64,000 nucleotides of DNA from Helianthus annuus (lineage: Eukaryota; Streptophyta; Magnoliopsida; Asterales; Asteraceae): NCBI RefSeq assembly GCF_002127325.2, contig NC_035436.2, forward strand, positions 109,887,591 to 109,951,590. The letters are read 5' to 3'. Each line of letters begins with the position of its first letter. Within the stretch, counting starts at the first letter, position 1. The notes beneath the pieces were generated by a model that did not search any database, was not told where the DNA came from, and worked only from the letters and a program-made list of their open reading frames with translations. Shown piece after piece: positions 21,709-33,284 of this stretch. Position numbers and translations under genes: made by a program.

Positions 21709-22384
21709 TCTCTTATTAATAATAAGGATTTATGGAAGTGGAACAACGACAATCAAGAAGGTTTTTCGGTGAAGGCTGAAGGCTAAAATCGTAACATCGT
21801 GAAATTACGAGGGCGGGGAGGCAAAGCCGGTGGGGTTTCCACCGACTTTGTCTTTTAAGTTACAGTATAATATGCAAAATGCATATCGACTAAAATAATG
21901 AAATAAATACATGTTATATATTTGGGTGATAATAATTGAAAATGCTAAAAATAAGAATTACAACCCTCCTAGTGTGTCAAAATCTTGATTATTTTATGTA
22001 CGTTTTCAGTTCGTCTACATTAGAGTTGGTTCCGAATCGAATGGGCTCATATACAATAGATCATATTCGACGTTATAAATTCAAGTTACTCTAAGTTTCG
22101 ATCTCGCTGCAACGCACTAGGGGTAAAATTTCAACCCTTGATTATGTTTTTTTTTTTTTTGTACATTTCCTATGTATGAGTCAGGTCATATGTAAATACA
22201 TTATGATTATACAATATAAATTCAGTTACTTTACATTTTGATTCAACCGCAATACTATTGAGTTAAATACAATACGTCAAAACGTGTGTTTTCATTGGGT
22301 TGATGCATCACATAACATTTGAACTAATTTATTTGATGTTTATAATGCACCCACCCAGCAACGCGCCCGGATCGAGATACTAGT
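21709..22384. other. Non-coding stretch with a Helitron-like 3' terminus at 22345-22384
   Basis: Near 22345-22383 the sequence CACCCA, GCAACGCGCCCGG and GATACTAG followed by T resembles plant Helitron 3' ends (GC-rich hairpin remnant, CTAG end, T at the target). Related half-copies occur at about 22075-22125 (GCTGCAACGCACTAG) and 22215-22260. An imperfect hairpin lies at 21816-21842. No 5' TC end or Rep/helicase coding was identified, so the call is tentative. Confidence 0.33.
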
Positions 22385-22500
22385 TATGCTATTAAACTTC
22401 TAAAACTGTTTTCAAAGGGTAAAAATTAACAAAAAGCATGTTTACATGTTGTGTCAAGTGTCAAAAAGTTATTGCTTTCAAAACGTTTGCTGATTTGGAC

Positions 22501-22640
22501 TAGGGCTGTCCAAAAAGCTCGCGGCTCGGAGCTCGCTCGAAACTCGCTTGGATTTAGCTTGCAAAAAGCTTGCTCAATATGGCTTGGTTTGAAAGTGAGC
22601 CGAGCTGGCTCGGCTCGGTTAGAAGGTGAGTCTAGCTCGG
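22501..22640. repeat. GCTCGG-rich dispersed repeat fragment
   Basis: Begins CTAGGGCTGTCCAAAAAGC, then repeats GCTCG, GGCTCGG and GAGCTCG motifs. This composition is typical of short non-autonomous plant DNA elements, but I cannot see both ends. It is cut by the LTR-like sequence at about 22641. Confidence 0.3.
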
Positions 22641-24434
22641 TATAACGCCTCGCGTTTTGTAGCTTTCCTTATTTAGCAAGTTCATTGTACTTTCCAATTA
22701 TGGAAACTTGTAATCCTTTGTGTTCGTACTTCATTTCATACGTTGTAATCTGAGACTTGAATCATAATTAGAATTTCATCTTTTACATACTTGTGTTATG
22801 CGATATACATAAATACTTGATGATTATTCATGTTTGTAAACTCATACGTATTCATACTTGTTATACATACAAAATACATTTACTCTTTTATTTATGCACG
22901 ACACTTATACATTGCACTTATATGCTTAAAACGCTTAAAACCATCGAGTTACACAAAATTGGAACACTGGGCTTTTGGGCCTTGCACAATCGTGCGAATG
23001 GGCCTGCCCAATCCGTCCGAAATGGCCCATCTGCCATTATAAGCCCATCCGCCACTAAGGGCCCATCCGCCCTTAACTTGCCACTTCCTCCTATAAATAC
23101 AAGGTCTCCTTCTTCATTCCAAACCTTCAAGGTTCCGAAAATCTCTCTCAACTAAGCTCGAATATACTTCCTAAGAGCTCATCTCAGTCACCTTTAAAGT
23201 GAGTATGAAGCTAGTAACATCTGATTTCCATCTTATTCTTCTACTTTCTTCTGATTTTTACAAAGATTCTTCTTCATCATTCATTTGGTTTCTCAGATTC
23301 GCTTGGGCAATCTGATACGAACTCTCAAACTGTTGAGGACTAAGTTGGAAATGAAGTTAGATCCCTCAAAAACCTTTTCGCAAACTTTCTGAATTCAAAC
23401 TTAACTGGATCTAAGGTTCGTCAAGCTCACAAGCTGAGTAAATAGTTGTGGATTCGAGAAGTAACCAATTCTAGTTGAGTAGGTGATCAATTCAAACAAA
23501 ACCGAGCTGACTCACCTAGGAAACAACCATATCCATCCAAATGGCAGACGCATCCATCTTAACGAGACCTCCCCATTCATGCGAATGTGACACCCCCATT
23601 CGTACGAATGCAACTGTTCCTCATGTTCTGACGATTTTCAAGTGTTGAATGACTTCCAGATAGCTATTCTTCATATGGTTAATTATGGAACATCCGTGTG
23701 TTTTCTGTGGGATCCTTGGTTTCCAATCTAGAACCACCACCTCACTTAAACTCGTAAACGAACACCCAAACAACTTCCTAGATCTAGAACAAGTGAACCC
23801 CATCTAGCCTCCGACACTTAGGATTACCTTTCCATGTCGTGTTGGCACACCTATGTTGTACATTGTTTGATTGTTTGGTAAACTTTACATTCTGTTATTT
23901 CCTTTCTGTAATCATGACCAACCGATTAGTTTAACTGATTTGTGCTTTGGTGATCAATAATAAGGTTTTAACCTCCATGCATGACTTCTATGAGAGTTCT
24001 GATATTACTGGACTAATAATGTACTAATACCATAACTAATAAACTTAACAAAAAATGCGAACGTAATAGATTAGTAGTTAAAAAGTTCAAAACAATAATC
24101 TGTCAATCAACTGTCCAATTCGTACGAATGTGCCCATTTGTACGAATGGCACATCCGTTCCTGATACACTTGTCTGAACAATTCGTATTTTTGTTTCTGT
24201 TATTCTGGTTTCGTGTTCCTTGTCATTGATTTTGTCGGGCAAGCTTGGACCCGTAAAACCATAGAAATATTAGTGTCAGACGAGTGCACAAACAGAATAC
24301 ACTTTCTGTCTATTTTTACTTAATACTTTCATAATATACTAGGTACTTTAATTATGTAAACTTAATCCTCCAACTCTGACTCACACCTTCGTTTGCCTAT
24401 ACGGTAACCTCAGTGTTCCTGTACTAATTCCATC
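22641..24434 (+). repeat. LTR-like remnant of an older retroelement
   Basis: Starts TATAACGCCTCGCG (resembling a decayed TGTAACGCC LTR start). It carries a TATA box in CTATAAATAC near 23091, followed by a 5'-leader-like stretch rich in CTTC and CAA. No gag or pol is seen. From 23575 to 24148 it holds four copies or near-copies of a 14-bp palindrome (CATTCGTACGAATG at 23597-23610). It ends where TE-C starts at 24435. Orientation is inferred from the TATA box. Confidence 0.4.
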
Positions 24435-26213
24435 TGTCACACCCTGACTTTTGTGGAAGCGTACTATGTGTGACTTGCTTAATATCATTGCATTCAATTA
24501 TAACAAACAACTATATGATTAAAACCATGATGTTCATCCATTAATATGTTTCAAAATAATACAACCCAAATTGTTTAGTACCAACCATCGACTTCGAGTT
24601 TATGTTACAAACCATTTAACTAAAACAAGTTCCATAAAGGACTTCAAACAAAAGACATATAAAAACCAAGGATTTGACTCGTATGTCTTATCTAAGATAA
24701 AACATTCAAGTCAAACCCTTCAAAAGTTCGGATGACATCATTTCTTGTAAACACTTCTTGAAACCTTTCAGACTTCTCTAGATCCATCAATTTCCTGAAA
24801 TACATGTAGTTTAAAAACATCAACAAAAGTTAAGCAAGTTCATGTGTTTTTGTATGTGTGCACGAATAACCTGGCAAACATTTGTATGTATGCCTTTGTA
24901 AACCGGTATGAAAGCATCTATGAACAGATCAATTAATATGTAGCTAATACATTAATATGTGTGCAATGGTGTAGGAAGGCTCAATCCTTTTCGAATTTCG
25001 TACCTGGCCACCCGGCGGGGACGACATAGTCACCTCATGGTCCAACACGCGGTCTCATGGGTGGGGCTCGCAACACCCAAATAGATCTATCACTCATGCC
25101 CCTCGGTCCTTATATAAGGATTAATGGTCTTAAGTTAACGCCTACCCATTCACATGATCTAACAGTTCATTCCTTAGCTAACCATACCATTTTTAAACGT
25201 TTGAAACATTTGTAACACGTATTTCACCCCCGAAGTTATAAAAATGAAAACAGTTAAAAGAAAAGGCGGACATGAACTCACAGATTTGCGTTCTTCTGTC
25301 AAGTAATCTCAAGGCTCCTTTTCATGGGTCGTTCGACTACCTACACACGTGCTATGTTTTATTAGCCGGCTAGGTCGGGTAACGACTTGTAGTCTAGGTA
25401 TTATGACTTATCATATTTTGAGTTACGTCTTTGATGTAACTTTGTATAATTTCCCAAAGTATATAATTATTAGTTAAAATAATAATATTTTAACTTAAAT
25501 TATATTTATCAATTATTTGCAATATTGGTTAAGATAATATATTTTTGTCTTATTTTGTTTTGTAATTCCTTTATGAATATTTCCCAAGTATGGGTATACT
25601 TGTGCATTTTTAGAGTTGTGTATTTTGCCAAGTATTGGTGGCGTATTCCAGTGTGTATTTGTACGTACGAGAATACGTATTTTCTTGTGTTTATTAAGTA
25701 TTTTATACTTAATCTTGTATTTAATTTTCCAGAATATTATTTTTAAACAACTAAAAATAACCAAAATTTATATTCTCAAAATATATATATTTTAAGAGAA
25801 TTTTTATAGAAAAATATCTATAAATCTTTCTTGGCAAAAATATTATACCTTGATATACATCTCAAAAATAATATATATTTTTAAGATTGACTTTAGAAAG
25901 TATATTTCTACCTTTCATCCAAAATAATACATTTTTAATTGTTTAAGAAAATATAATTTTTCTTCACTCAAAAATAATATATTTTCTAATTGTTTTAAGA
26001 AAATATATATTTTTTTCTACACGAAAAATAATATATTTTCTATTTGGAAAAATATGATATATTTTGTATCACTTGTAAAAATCATATTTTCCGTTTCTTT
26101 GATTTCCAAAATACCGTTTGTCATACTTGTCGAGTTACGAACTTATTTCCAGAATTTATATATTTATAGTCCATAGTCCTTGTCCGGTTTGTCCAATATT
26201 TGGGTATAATTTA
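24435..26213 (-). repeat. TE-C LTR, part adjoining its PBS-side end (R/U5)
   Basis: On the minus strand this is the 3' part of an LTR of the TE-A type, ending GGGTGTGACA at 24435. It holds the intron-like segment: donor GTGAGT at 25281 to acceptor TTTCAG at 24795 (487 bp). The sequence is interrupted by TE-D at 26214 and resumes at 34593. No PBS or internal region follows at 24434, so the 5' neighbour is a different sequence. Confidence 0.85.
26209..26213. repeat. Target-site duplication of TE-D, left copy (ATTTA)
   Basis: ATTTA at 26209-26213 and again at 34588-34592 flank TE-D exactly. Confidence 0.9.
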
Positions 26214-27468
26214 TATAAAAACCTGAAACCGACAGCCTCATAATTTTTCCGACACCACAAAAATATTTAAAATATCCCAATATGTCCTAAAATACACCCC
26301 ATACGTGAAAACGGGCCCTGAATACCTTAAATATAATTAAAAATAAATAAAAATCAAATTTTTAAGTTTAGGCGGGCGGCGTAAGCCACCCCTTAAGCTT
26401 ACGCGGGCCGTGAGAGACCATGAATGCGGCAACACCCCAGGCCTACATGTGTCATCATCGTGGAGAGTCTAGTTGGTGATCCGGACAAGCTACGCCGTTG
26501 ACCGGGTTTGACGCGGGCCGCGTAGGCCCTCTCCTTGTTTTACGCGGGCCACGAGAAAGTCAAGACCAGGCCCTATATAAGAAGGGCATCGGCCTTCAGT
26601 TCCGAACGCTCAAGTCTTTCTTTCTTACTTAAATTCTAAAGTGTAGGAATTATACACGGGTGTATTACCCCCCTAAATAGCGAGGTTCTGCTACGATGTG
26701 AGTATCATAACCCCTGGAGACGTATTAGATACTCTGCCCGATTGATCTAGGGTTCCGTAACGGTTGTCGTGTTTCTGCCCGACGTAGTCGTTGGAATGCC
26801 GTCTCGGGGAGGATAATCTAAGACAGCAATGTGAGTAATCCTCTTTTTGTTAAATGTTTTTACAAAACCTCACTTAATTAAATATATACTAAACAGTTAT
26901 TGAGTATTTGTAAGAATTACAATTATCATGGGTATGTTGGGGTTTTGCATACAAAATTTGTTACTGGAGGGGTAACATTTCCACAAGTTGAGTATGACAT
27001 TACCACGGGTGTTAATTGTTATATCTTGGAAACAAATGTAATTGTGGATGCGCCCTCAATAATGTAAATGGTTTTTATTAAAACTTGATTAAACTGGGAT
27101 TCACTCACCTGTATTTCCCACTGACAAAATGTTTTTAAAATGCGTTTCAGGTAACAATATGTGAAAGCCAAATAGAAGTCTGCTGGACAGCACTGAAGGC
27201 CTGGAATAGTGGCAATAAAGTTACCTAAAAGAAATAGATGTTTTTCTTAAATAAAAATAGGGTGTATCCCTATGAAAATGTATGTACTGAAAACTTGGGT
27301 TTTACCCATGTGTTTAATATTATAAAAGTGTGGTATTTTACTCTAATAAAATATTTCCTAACTATGGTCCTGATGAAAAATTTCGCTGCCAAATTAGACA
27401 ATAACAGGATACCACCGAAACTGGATCACGGTCGCCCGCTCCTAGGATAGGGGTCGGGGCTTGTGATA
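26214..27468 (+). repeat. 5' LTR of TE-D (1,255 bp)
   Basis: Aligns with 33285-34587 across most of its length, but lacks about 100 bp present in the 3' LTR between 33879 and 33965. It also carries a short extra stretch near 27362-27395. Contains repeated GC-rich ACGCGGGCC motifs near 26395-26550 and the TATATAAG box near 26573, a plausible core promoter. Confidence 0.88.
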
Positions 27469-27608
27469 GAAGGAGCTAAGCCTCTAATTCAGTCAGAGAA
27501 GTGTTCTGCTGACGCCAAAATTCAAAGTGTTAGGAAATAAATTATGGAAACACGTGCATAATTGTATTTTCTTGTTATATGTTATCTGACTATTTGTTAG
27601 TTTACAGT
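27469..27608 (+). other. 5' leader of TE-D with atypical primer-site region
   Basis: The bases after the LTR (GAAGGAGCTAAGCC) do not contain the standard TGGTATCAGAGCC. They may be a decayed version of it or a different primer. Just before the leader ORF the sequence is TTTGTTAGTTTACAG, which resembles a 3' splice site. Confidence 0.4.
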
Positions 27609-28292
27609 ATGAGCGACCAAGGACCATCTGACGCGTATCGTCAATTGTCTAGTTCGCCTAGAAGCGAAGGTGCCTCTTGTCAGCCTGCCCTCTCAGGGTA
27701 CTCTGCTGATAAGGAAGAAGGAATATTCATGTTTAAAGCTCAATCTGAAGAGTCGTTTCCTCAGAAAAAGAGGGGATGGTTCAGTAGGGGAGCACACGAG
27801 CGTAGAAAGCGTATGAAAAAGTTGAAAGAACAGAGAGTGTTAGAAGAAGCTAAGAGAGAAACCGATGCTCATGCCCAAGATATGCTTAATAGAAGCCTAC
27901 CTAATTTTCATATCTTAGCAACCACTGCAGCTGACCCAAACCTGGAGCAAATGCTAGCACCCCAACCACAACCACCAATTCCTGACCAACCAATGGAAAT
28001 AGAAAACCCTGAAAACCAAGTAGAAATGCATGATTTCAATCCGGAAGAAATACCTAGGGTACCTGCACCAAATGCCCTTGACCCAAATTACGACCCATGG
28101 TGGGACGACAACAGGGACCATGTGCAACGTTACCCCATCCATAAAGATTTGCCTATGCCTAATCTAGGAGCCTACCCAGGGTTAGATCCTCCAGATCCCT
28201 ATTACGATAATGATGTGTACATTAGGGAGATCTTAGAAAACCCTTACCCATTTCAGGCCCCTACACCCCCATACCAGGAACCCGCACCCTAG
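27609..28292 (+). CDS. Leader ORF (ORF0) of TE-D, acidic/proline-rich, unknown function
   Basis: About 227 residues from MSDQGPSD, between the LTR and gag. The N-terminal third is Ser-rich, followed by a strongly basic stretch (KKRGWFSRGAHERRKRMKK) that could be a nuclear-localisation or RNA-binding region, a Glu-rich helix, and a long Pro/Asp/Tyr-rich tail with repeated PxxxPxPP and DPxYD motifs. No recognised domain. A longer start at 27579 is possible, but the acceptor-like TTTACAG lies directly before the chosen ATG. After the TAG at 28290 the same frame stays open to 28386, so the original C-terminus may have been about 30 residues longer. It is not similar by eye to ORF0 of TE-A/TE-I, though it occupies the same place. 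Confidence 0.6.
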   Translation: MSDQGPSDAYRQLSSSPRSEGASCQPALSGYSADKEEGIFMFKAQSEESFPQKKRGWFSRGAHERRKRMKKLKEQRVLEEAKRETDAHAQDMLNRSLPNFHILATTAADPNLEQMLAPQPQPPIPDQPMEIENPENQVEMHDFNPEEIPRVPAPNALDPNYDPWWDDNRDHVQRYPIHKDLPMPNLGAYPGLDPPDPYYDNDVYIREILENPYPFQAPTPPYQEPAP

Positions 28293-28760
28293 ATTCCGAA
28301 CCTAGTCCTAGAACTTGCATCCCCAATGAGTGCAGAAAACGTACAAGAATTTAGGACATTCGGTGAGAAAAATTTTAGAAAGTAGTGAACGGATGAGATA
28401 GGTGCGAGAGTGTCTCGTATGGAAATACGACGAACGTAATATGGATTTCTAGATGAATCCATATCCATGAGTGGGAGGGTAAAAACGGTAGTAATAATAT
28501 AATAATAATATAATAATATATAATATGTGTGTTTGGAAAAAGAAAAAAAAAACTACGGATGCCTATTACTAGTAGTGTAGTTTTTAATTTCAGTCGGTAT
28601 TGTAATTTTTATTTCAGTACCGGTGTGTAATAGATGCATAGTATATCAATAGAGTAAAGTCGCAATGCTCGACGCTTTTGACCAAAAGTGTGTGACATGT
28701 GATTGGCTATATTCAAATATTATTGGTGATATTAATATGTGGTAAATTTTTAAAATTCAG
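28293..28760 (+). other. Spacer between ORF0 and gag in TE-D
   Basis: Non-coding. Contains an AAT/TAA-rich microsatellite (about 28489-28526), a G-rich to A-rich run near 28535-28552, and ends TTTTTAAAATTCAG at 28760, a good 3' splice site directly before the gag frame. Confidence 0.6.
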
Positions 28761-30267
28761 GTGGACAACGAAGTGAATCAGGAAAACCAGAATGATAACC
28801 ACTCGAATAACGATAATCTGAATAACGATAATCTGAACAACAGTAACAATGGAAACCAAGTGGATAATAGTGCCCTTCAACATATAGTGGCACAAGGAAT
28901 CATAGATGCGATGCCATTTATTATCCAAAATGTTAAGGAAGCCGAAAATAAGAGTAAGCATAGCAGTAAGCGACCAACTGAACCGGAACACAGCGTAAAC
29001 AATGGACCCGCACTTCAAGTTCCCATTCCCAAAAGAAGAAGAACCATGCCATATGGTTGTTCTTATAAAGAATTCTGGTCCTACAAACCAATAGAATTCT
29101 CGGGCAATGAAGGGCCCATTGCAGCTCTACGCTGGATAGAGAAAACTGAGGCTGTTCTAAAAATAAGCAAGTGTGTAGAAGAAGACAAGATAATGTTTGC
29201 TTCGAATCTGTATAAGAACTCAACCTTAGAGTGGTGGAACACTATCCTCCAGTCAAGAGGAAGTGGTAGGGTTTATAACACAGAATGGGAGGAGTTTAAG
29301 AATATGGTAGAAAGGAAATTCTACCCTCCCAATGAAAAGGAACAAATAGCAAACAAGTTTCTGAACCTTAGAATGACCGGAGTAGATAGTAAGTGGTACA
29401 CTACTACATTTTTCGAATATGCTAGAATAGTGCCAACCCTTGCATCACCCGAACCGGTATTAATCTCCCGATACATCTGGGATTAATTGGTGAGATTAGA
29501 CATGTAGTCAAGGCAGCTAGACCCCAAACCATAGAAGAAGCTGTAGAACTAGCCAATACCTTGACTGATGAACTGGTGCGTACTAGAGAAGAAGATCAGA
29601 GGAGAAACCTAACCCAAAGGCTTACTCAAGAATTCCGTTCTGGGAATTCCAACCGTAGGGATGTAGGTTCTACCTCTGCACCATACTGCAAAACCTGCAG
29701 AAAGAAGCATTCAGGAAGATGCTCCACTCACTGTAATTTCTGCAAGGCACCAGGACACAAGGAAGAGGATTGCAAGAGGAAATCTAGTAATGGACTGTGT
29801 TTCAACTGTGGAGAAAAAGGTCACATCAGGCCAAACTGTCCGAAATTGGCTCCAGCTGCGAACAACGAGAACACTAAAAATGCTAGAGCATTTGTTCTAA
29901 CTGCAAATGAAGCCAAGATGATTCCAGGCGTCATAGCTGGTACATTTTTAGTTAATGATATTTTTGCTAAAGTATTATTTGACTCTGGTGCAAACCAAAG
30001 TTTTATCAATACTTCGTTTTGCAAACTCCTAAATCAATCATTAACTAAACTACCACAAGAATGTCTAGTAGAAACAAAAAATGGAGAAACCGTTAGGATT
30101 TCTGAAATCTTGCAGGGAGCAAGAATAGAAATTTTTAACCAAAAAATTATTGCAAACCTTTACCCAATGAATCTGGCAGGATTTGTTATTGTATTAGGAA
30201 TGGATTGGTTAACAACCAATAATGCCAGTATTTTAGTATTTTATGTGATCAAAAGTCAATCCAAGTA
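28761..30267 (+). pseudogene. gag and protease of TE-D, broken
   Basis: The gag frame opens at 28761 with GTG and has no in-frame ATG upstream; the first ATG in frame is about 50 residues in. An Asn-rich N-terminus is followed by a basic patch (KRRR), then the capsid segment from YGCSYKEFWSYKP (about 29050-29480). A frameshift lies near 29480-29490. The next frame carries two or three zinc knuckles (CxTCxxxH, CNFCKAPGHKEEDC, CFNCGEKGHIRPNC) and the protease motif Leu-Phe-Asp-Ser-Gly-Ala-Asn near 29975, where the usual Asp after Ala is Asn. The frame stops at 30265-30267. Confidence 0.85.
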
Positions 30268-33248
30268 AATTCACCAAGGGGTGAAAAGATCACGATTAAA
30301 GGAGATAAACCATCTAGATCCACTAAATTCATCTCTGTGATGAAAACTGCAAGTTATATAAGAAAAGGATCTATAGTGTATTTGATTCCTATAATCACTA
30401 ACACTAAAGGAAAAGAACTAAAAGACATTCCAGTAGTCTCTCAGTTTTCAGATGTTTTTCCAGAAGAATAGCCAGGACTACCGTCAGACAGGGAAGTTGA
30501 ATTCAGAATTCATCTGTTACCAGGAACGGAAAAAATTGCCAAAGCACCTTACCGTTTGGCACCCGCCGAAATACAGGAACTAAAGAAACAACTAGATGAG
30601 TTATTGGAAAAAAAGATTCATACAGCCAAGCTCATCGCCATGGGGAGCACCAATACTGTTTGTCAAAAAGAAGGACGGATCAATGCGTATGTGTATTGAC
30701 TACTGTGAATTGAACAAGGTCACGATTAAGAATCGGTACCCATTACCGAGGATCGATGATCTGTTCGATCAACTGCAAGGAGCTCGATTTTTCTCTAAAA
30801 TCGATTTAAGATCAGGATATCATCAATTAAAGGTACAGGAAGAGGACATTCCTAAAACCGCTTTTAGAACTAGGTATGGCCATTATGAATTTACTGTCAT
30901 GCCATTTGGTTTAACCAATGCCCCCGCCGCATTTATGGACATGATGAATCGAATATGTAAGCCATATTTGGATAAATTCATAATTGTTTTTATTGATGAT
31001 ATTCTCATTTACTCTAAGAGTAAAGAGGATCATACAAAGCATTTGCACTTACTTTTAAGTCTACTAAGAAAGGAAAAGCTTTACGCTAAGTTTTCAAAGT
31101 GTGAATTTTGGTTAGAACAGGTACAGTTTCTTGGACACGTAGTCGATCATGAAGGAATTCATGTGGATCCAACAAAGATCGATGCAATTACCAAATGGAA
31201 AACCCCTGAGTCGCTAACCAAGGTTAGAAGTTTCTTAGGATTGGCTGGTTATTATAGAAGATTTATTCGAGATTTTTCTAGAATAGCCATTCCCTTAACC
31301 AAGTTAACCTGTAAATCCATTAAGTTTGAATGGGGACCAAAACTGGAAGAAGCCTTTAGAATTCTTAAGCAAAGATTAACCCATGCACCTATACTAGCGT
31401 TACCAGAGGAACTGAAGACTTTGTATTCTTTTGTGACGCTTCTAAGTTAGGATATGGATGTGTATTGATTCAACGTCAAAAGGTTATATCTTACGCATCC
31501 AGACAGCTTAAGAATCATGAAGAGAATTATTCAACCCATGACTTGGAATTAGGAGCCATAATTTTTGCCCTTAAGATTTGGAGACGTTACCTTTATGGTA
31601 GTAAGTTTACCACATTCACAGATCATAAAAGTTTAAGGTATTTTTTTGGGCAAAAAGAGCTGAACATGAGATAAAGACGCTGGATGGAGATTCTTAGTGA
31701 TTATGATTGTAATATCCAGTACCATGCAGGAAAAGGCAATGTAGTGGCTGATGCTTTAATCCGAAAATATCATGAAAAGCCAAAAAGGGTACGTTCTCTT
31801 AAATTAAATCTACAAGTAGATTTAAACGATCAGATTATAAAAGCACAAGAATTAGTAATCAAGGATGATACTGAAAAATTAAAAGGAATGATTAAGGAAT
31901 TAGAACAAGGAACAGATGGAATTTGGAGATTCCATAAGAAGAGAATGTGGATACCTAAATTAGGAAACCTACGTCATTGTATATTAGAAGAAGCTCATAA
32001 GTCTAAATATACAATGCATCCTGGAAATGATAAGATGTACCAGAATTTAAGGAAGAATTTCTGGTGGATAGGAATGAAAAAGGATTTAGCAGCTTACGTT
32101 TCTGAAGGTTTAACTTGTTCACAAGTCAAAGCTGAACATCAGAAACCCTCAGGATTGCTGCAACAGTTAGAAATGCCAGTTTGGAAATGGGAATTGATAA
32201 CAATGGATTCTGTTACCAAATTACCCAAAACAAGAAAAGGCAATGATACAATATGGGTGATTGTAGATAGGCTAACCAAATCAACTCATTTCCTACCTAT
32301 GAAGGAAACTTTCAGCATGGAATAATTAGCCAAATTATATGTAAATGAAGTTGTTTCATTACATGGAATTCCTTTATCAATTATTTCTGACAGGGATAGC
32401 CGTTTTACCTCTCATTTTTGGGCAAGTTTCCAAAAAGCAATGGGAACCAAGCTAAATTTAAGCACCGCTTATCATCCTCAAACGGATGGACAAAGTGAGA
32501 GGACAATTCAGACAATGGAGCACATGCTTAGAGCTTATGTAATTGATTTTGGAGGTAATTGGGATGATCACTTACCTTTAATAGAATTCTCTTATAATAA
32601 TAGTTATCACACAAGTATCAATGCTGCACCATTCGAAGCACTTTATGGACGGAAGTGCAGAACCGCAGTCTGTTGGGCAGAAATTGGGGAAAAGCAACTA
32701 TCTGGACCTGAGATAGTGCAAGAAATAACCGATAAGATCATTCAAGTTAAGGAACGACTGAAAGCAGCACGTGATCGACAGAAGAGCTACGCTGACAACA
32801 GACGTAAGCCGTTAGAATTCCAAGTAGGTGACAACGTATTGTTAAAAGTCTCTCCTTGGAAAGGAAAGGAGTGGTAAGATTCATCAAATGGGGAAAGCTA
32901 AGTCCCAGGTATGTTGGACCTATTGAGATTATTAGAAAAATAGGACCTGTAGCCTATCAGCTACAACTGCCAGAGGAAATGACAGGAATACATGATGTAT
33001 TTCATGTATCAAATCTCAAGAAATGCTTAGCCGATGAATCACTGATGATGCATCTTAAGGATATAGAGGTAAATGAACAACACAAATTTGTAGAAAGCCT
33101 AGTACAAATTGAAGACATGAAGATTAAGAATCTCAAGCATAAGAGATTAGTTCTGGTCAAAGTGAAGTGGGACTGCAAAAGAGGACTTGAGTATACATGG
33201 GAGCTGGAATCAGAAATGCAATGGAAATATCCACACTTGTTCCAGTAG
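30268..33248 (+). pseudogene. pol of TE-D (RT, RNase H, integrase, chromodomain-like tail), broken
   Basis: Linker with a stop near 30469 (EE then stop then PGLP), frameshift near 30610, reverse transcriptase to about 31050 with FIDDILIYS near 30990-31015, connection and RNase H start to 31450, frameshift, RNase H ([13 protein letters not shown]) to 31674 with a stop, integrase zinc-binding region and catalytic core (31684-32325, stop, then 32330-32877), frameshift near 32870, and a C-terminal tail ending [19 protein letters not shown] at 33242. All expected domains are recognisable, so the loss is by small lesions. Confidence 0.9.
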
Positions 33249-33284
33249 ATCTCGAGGACGAGCTCTAAAACAAGGTGGGGAGGA

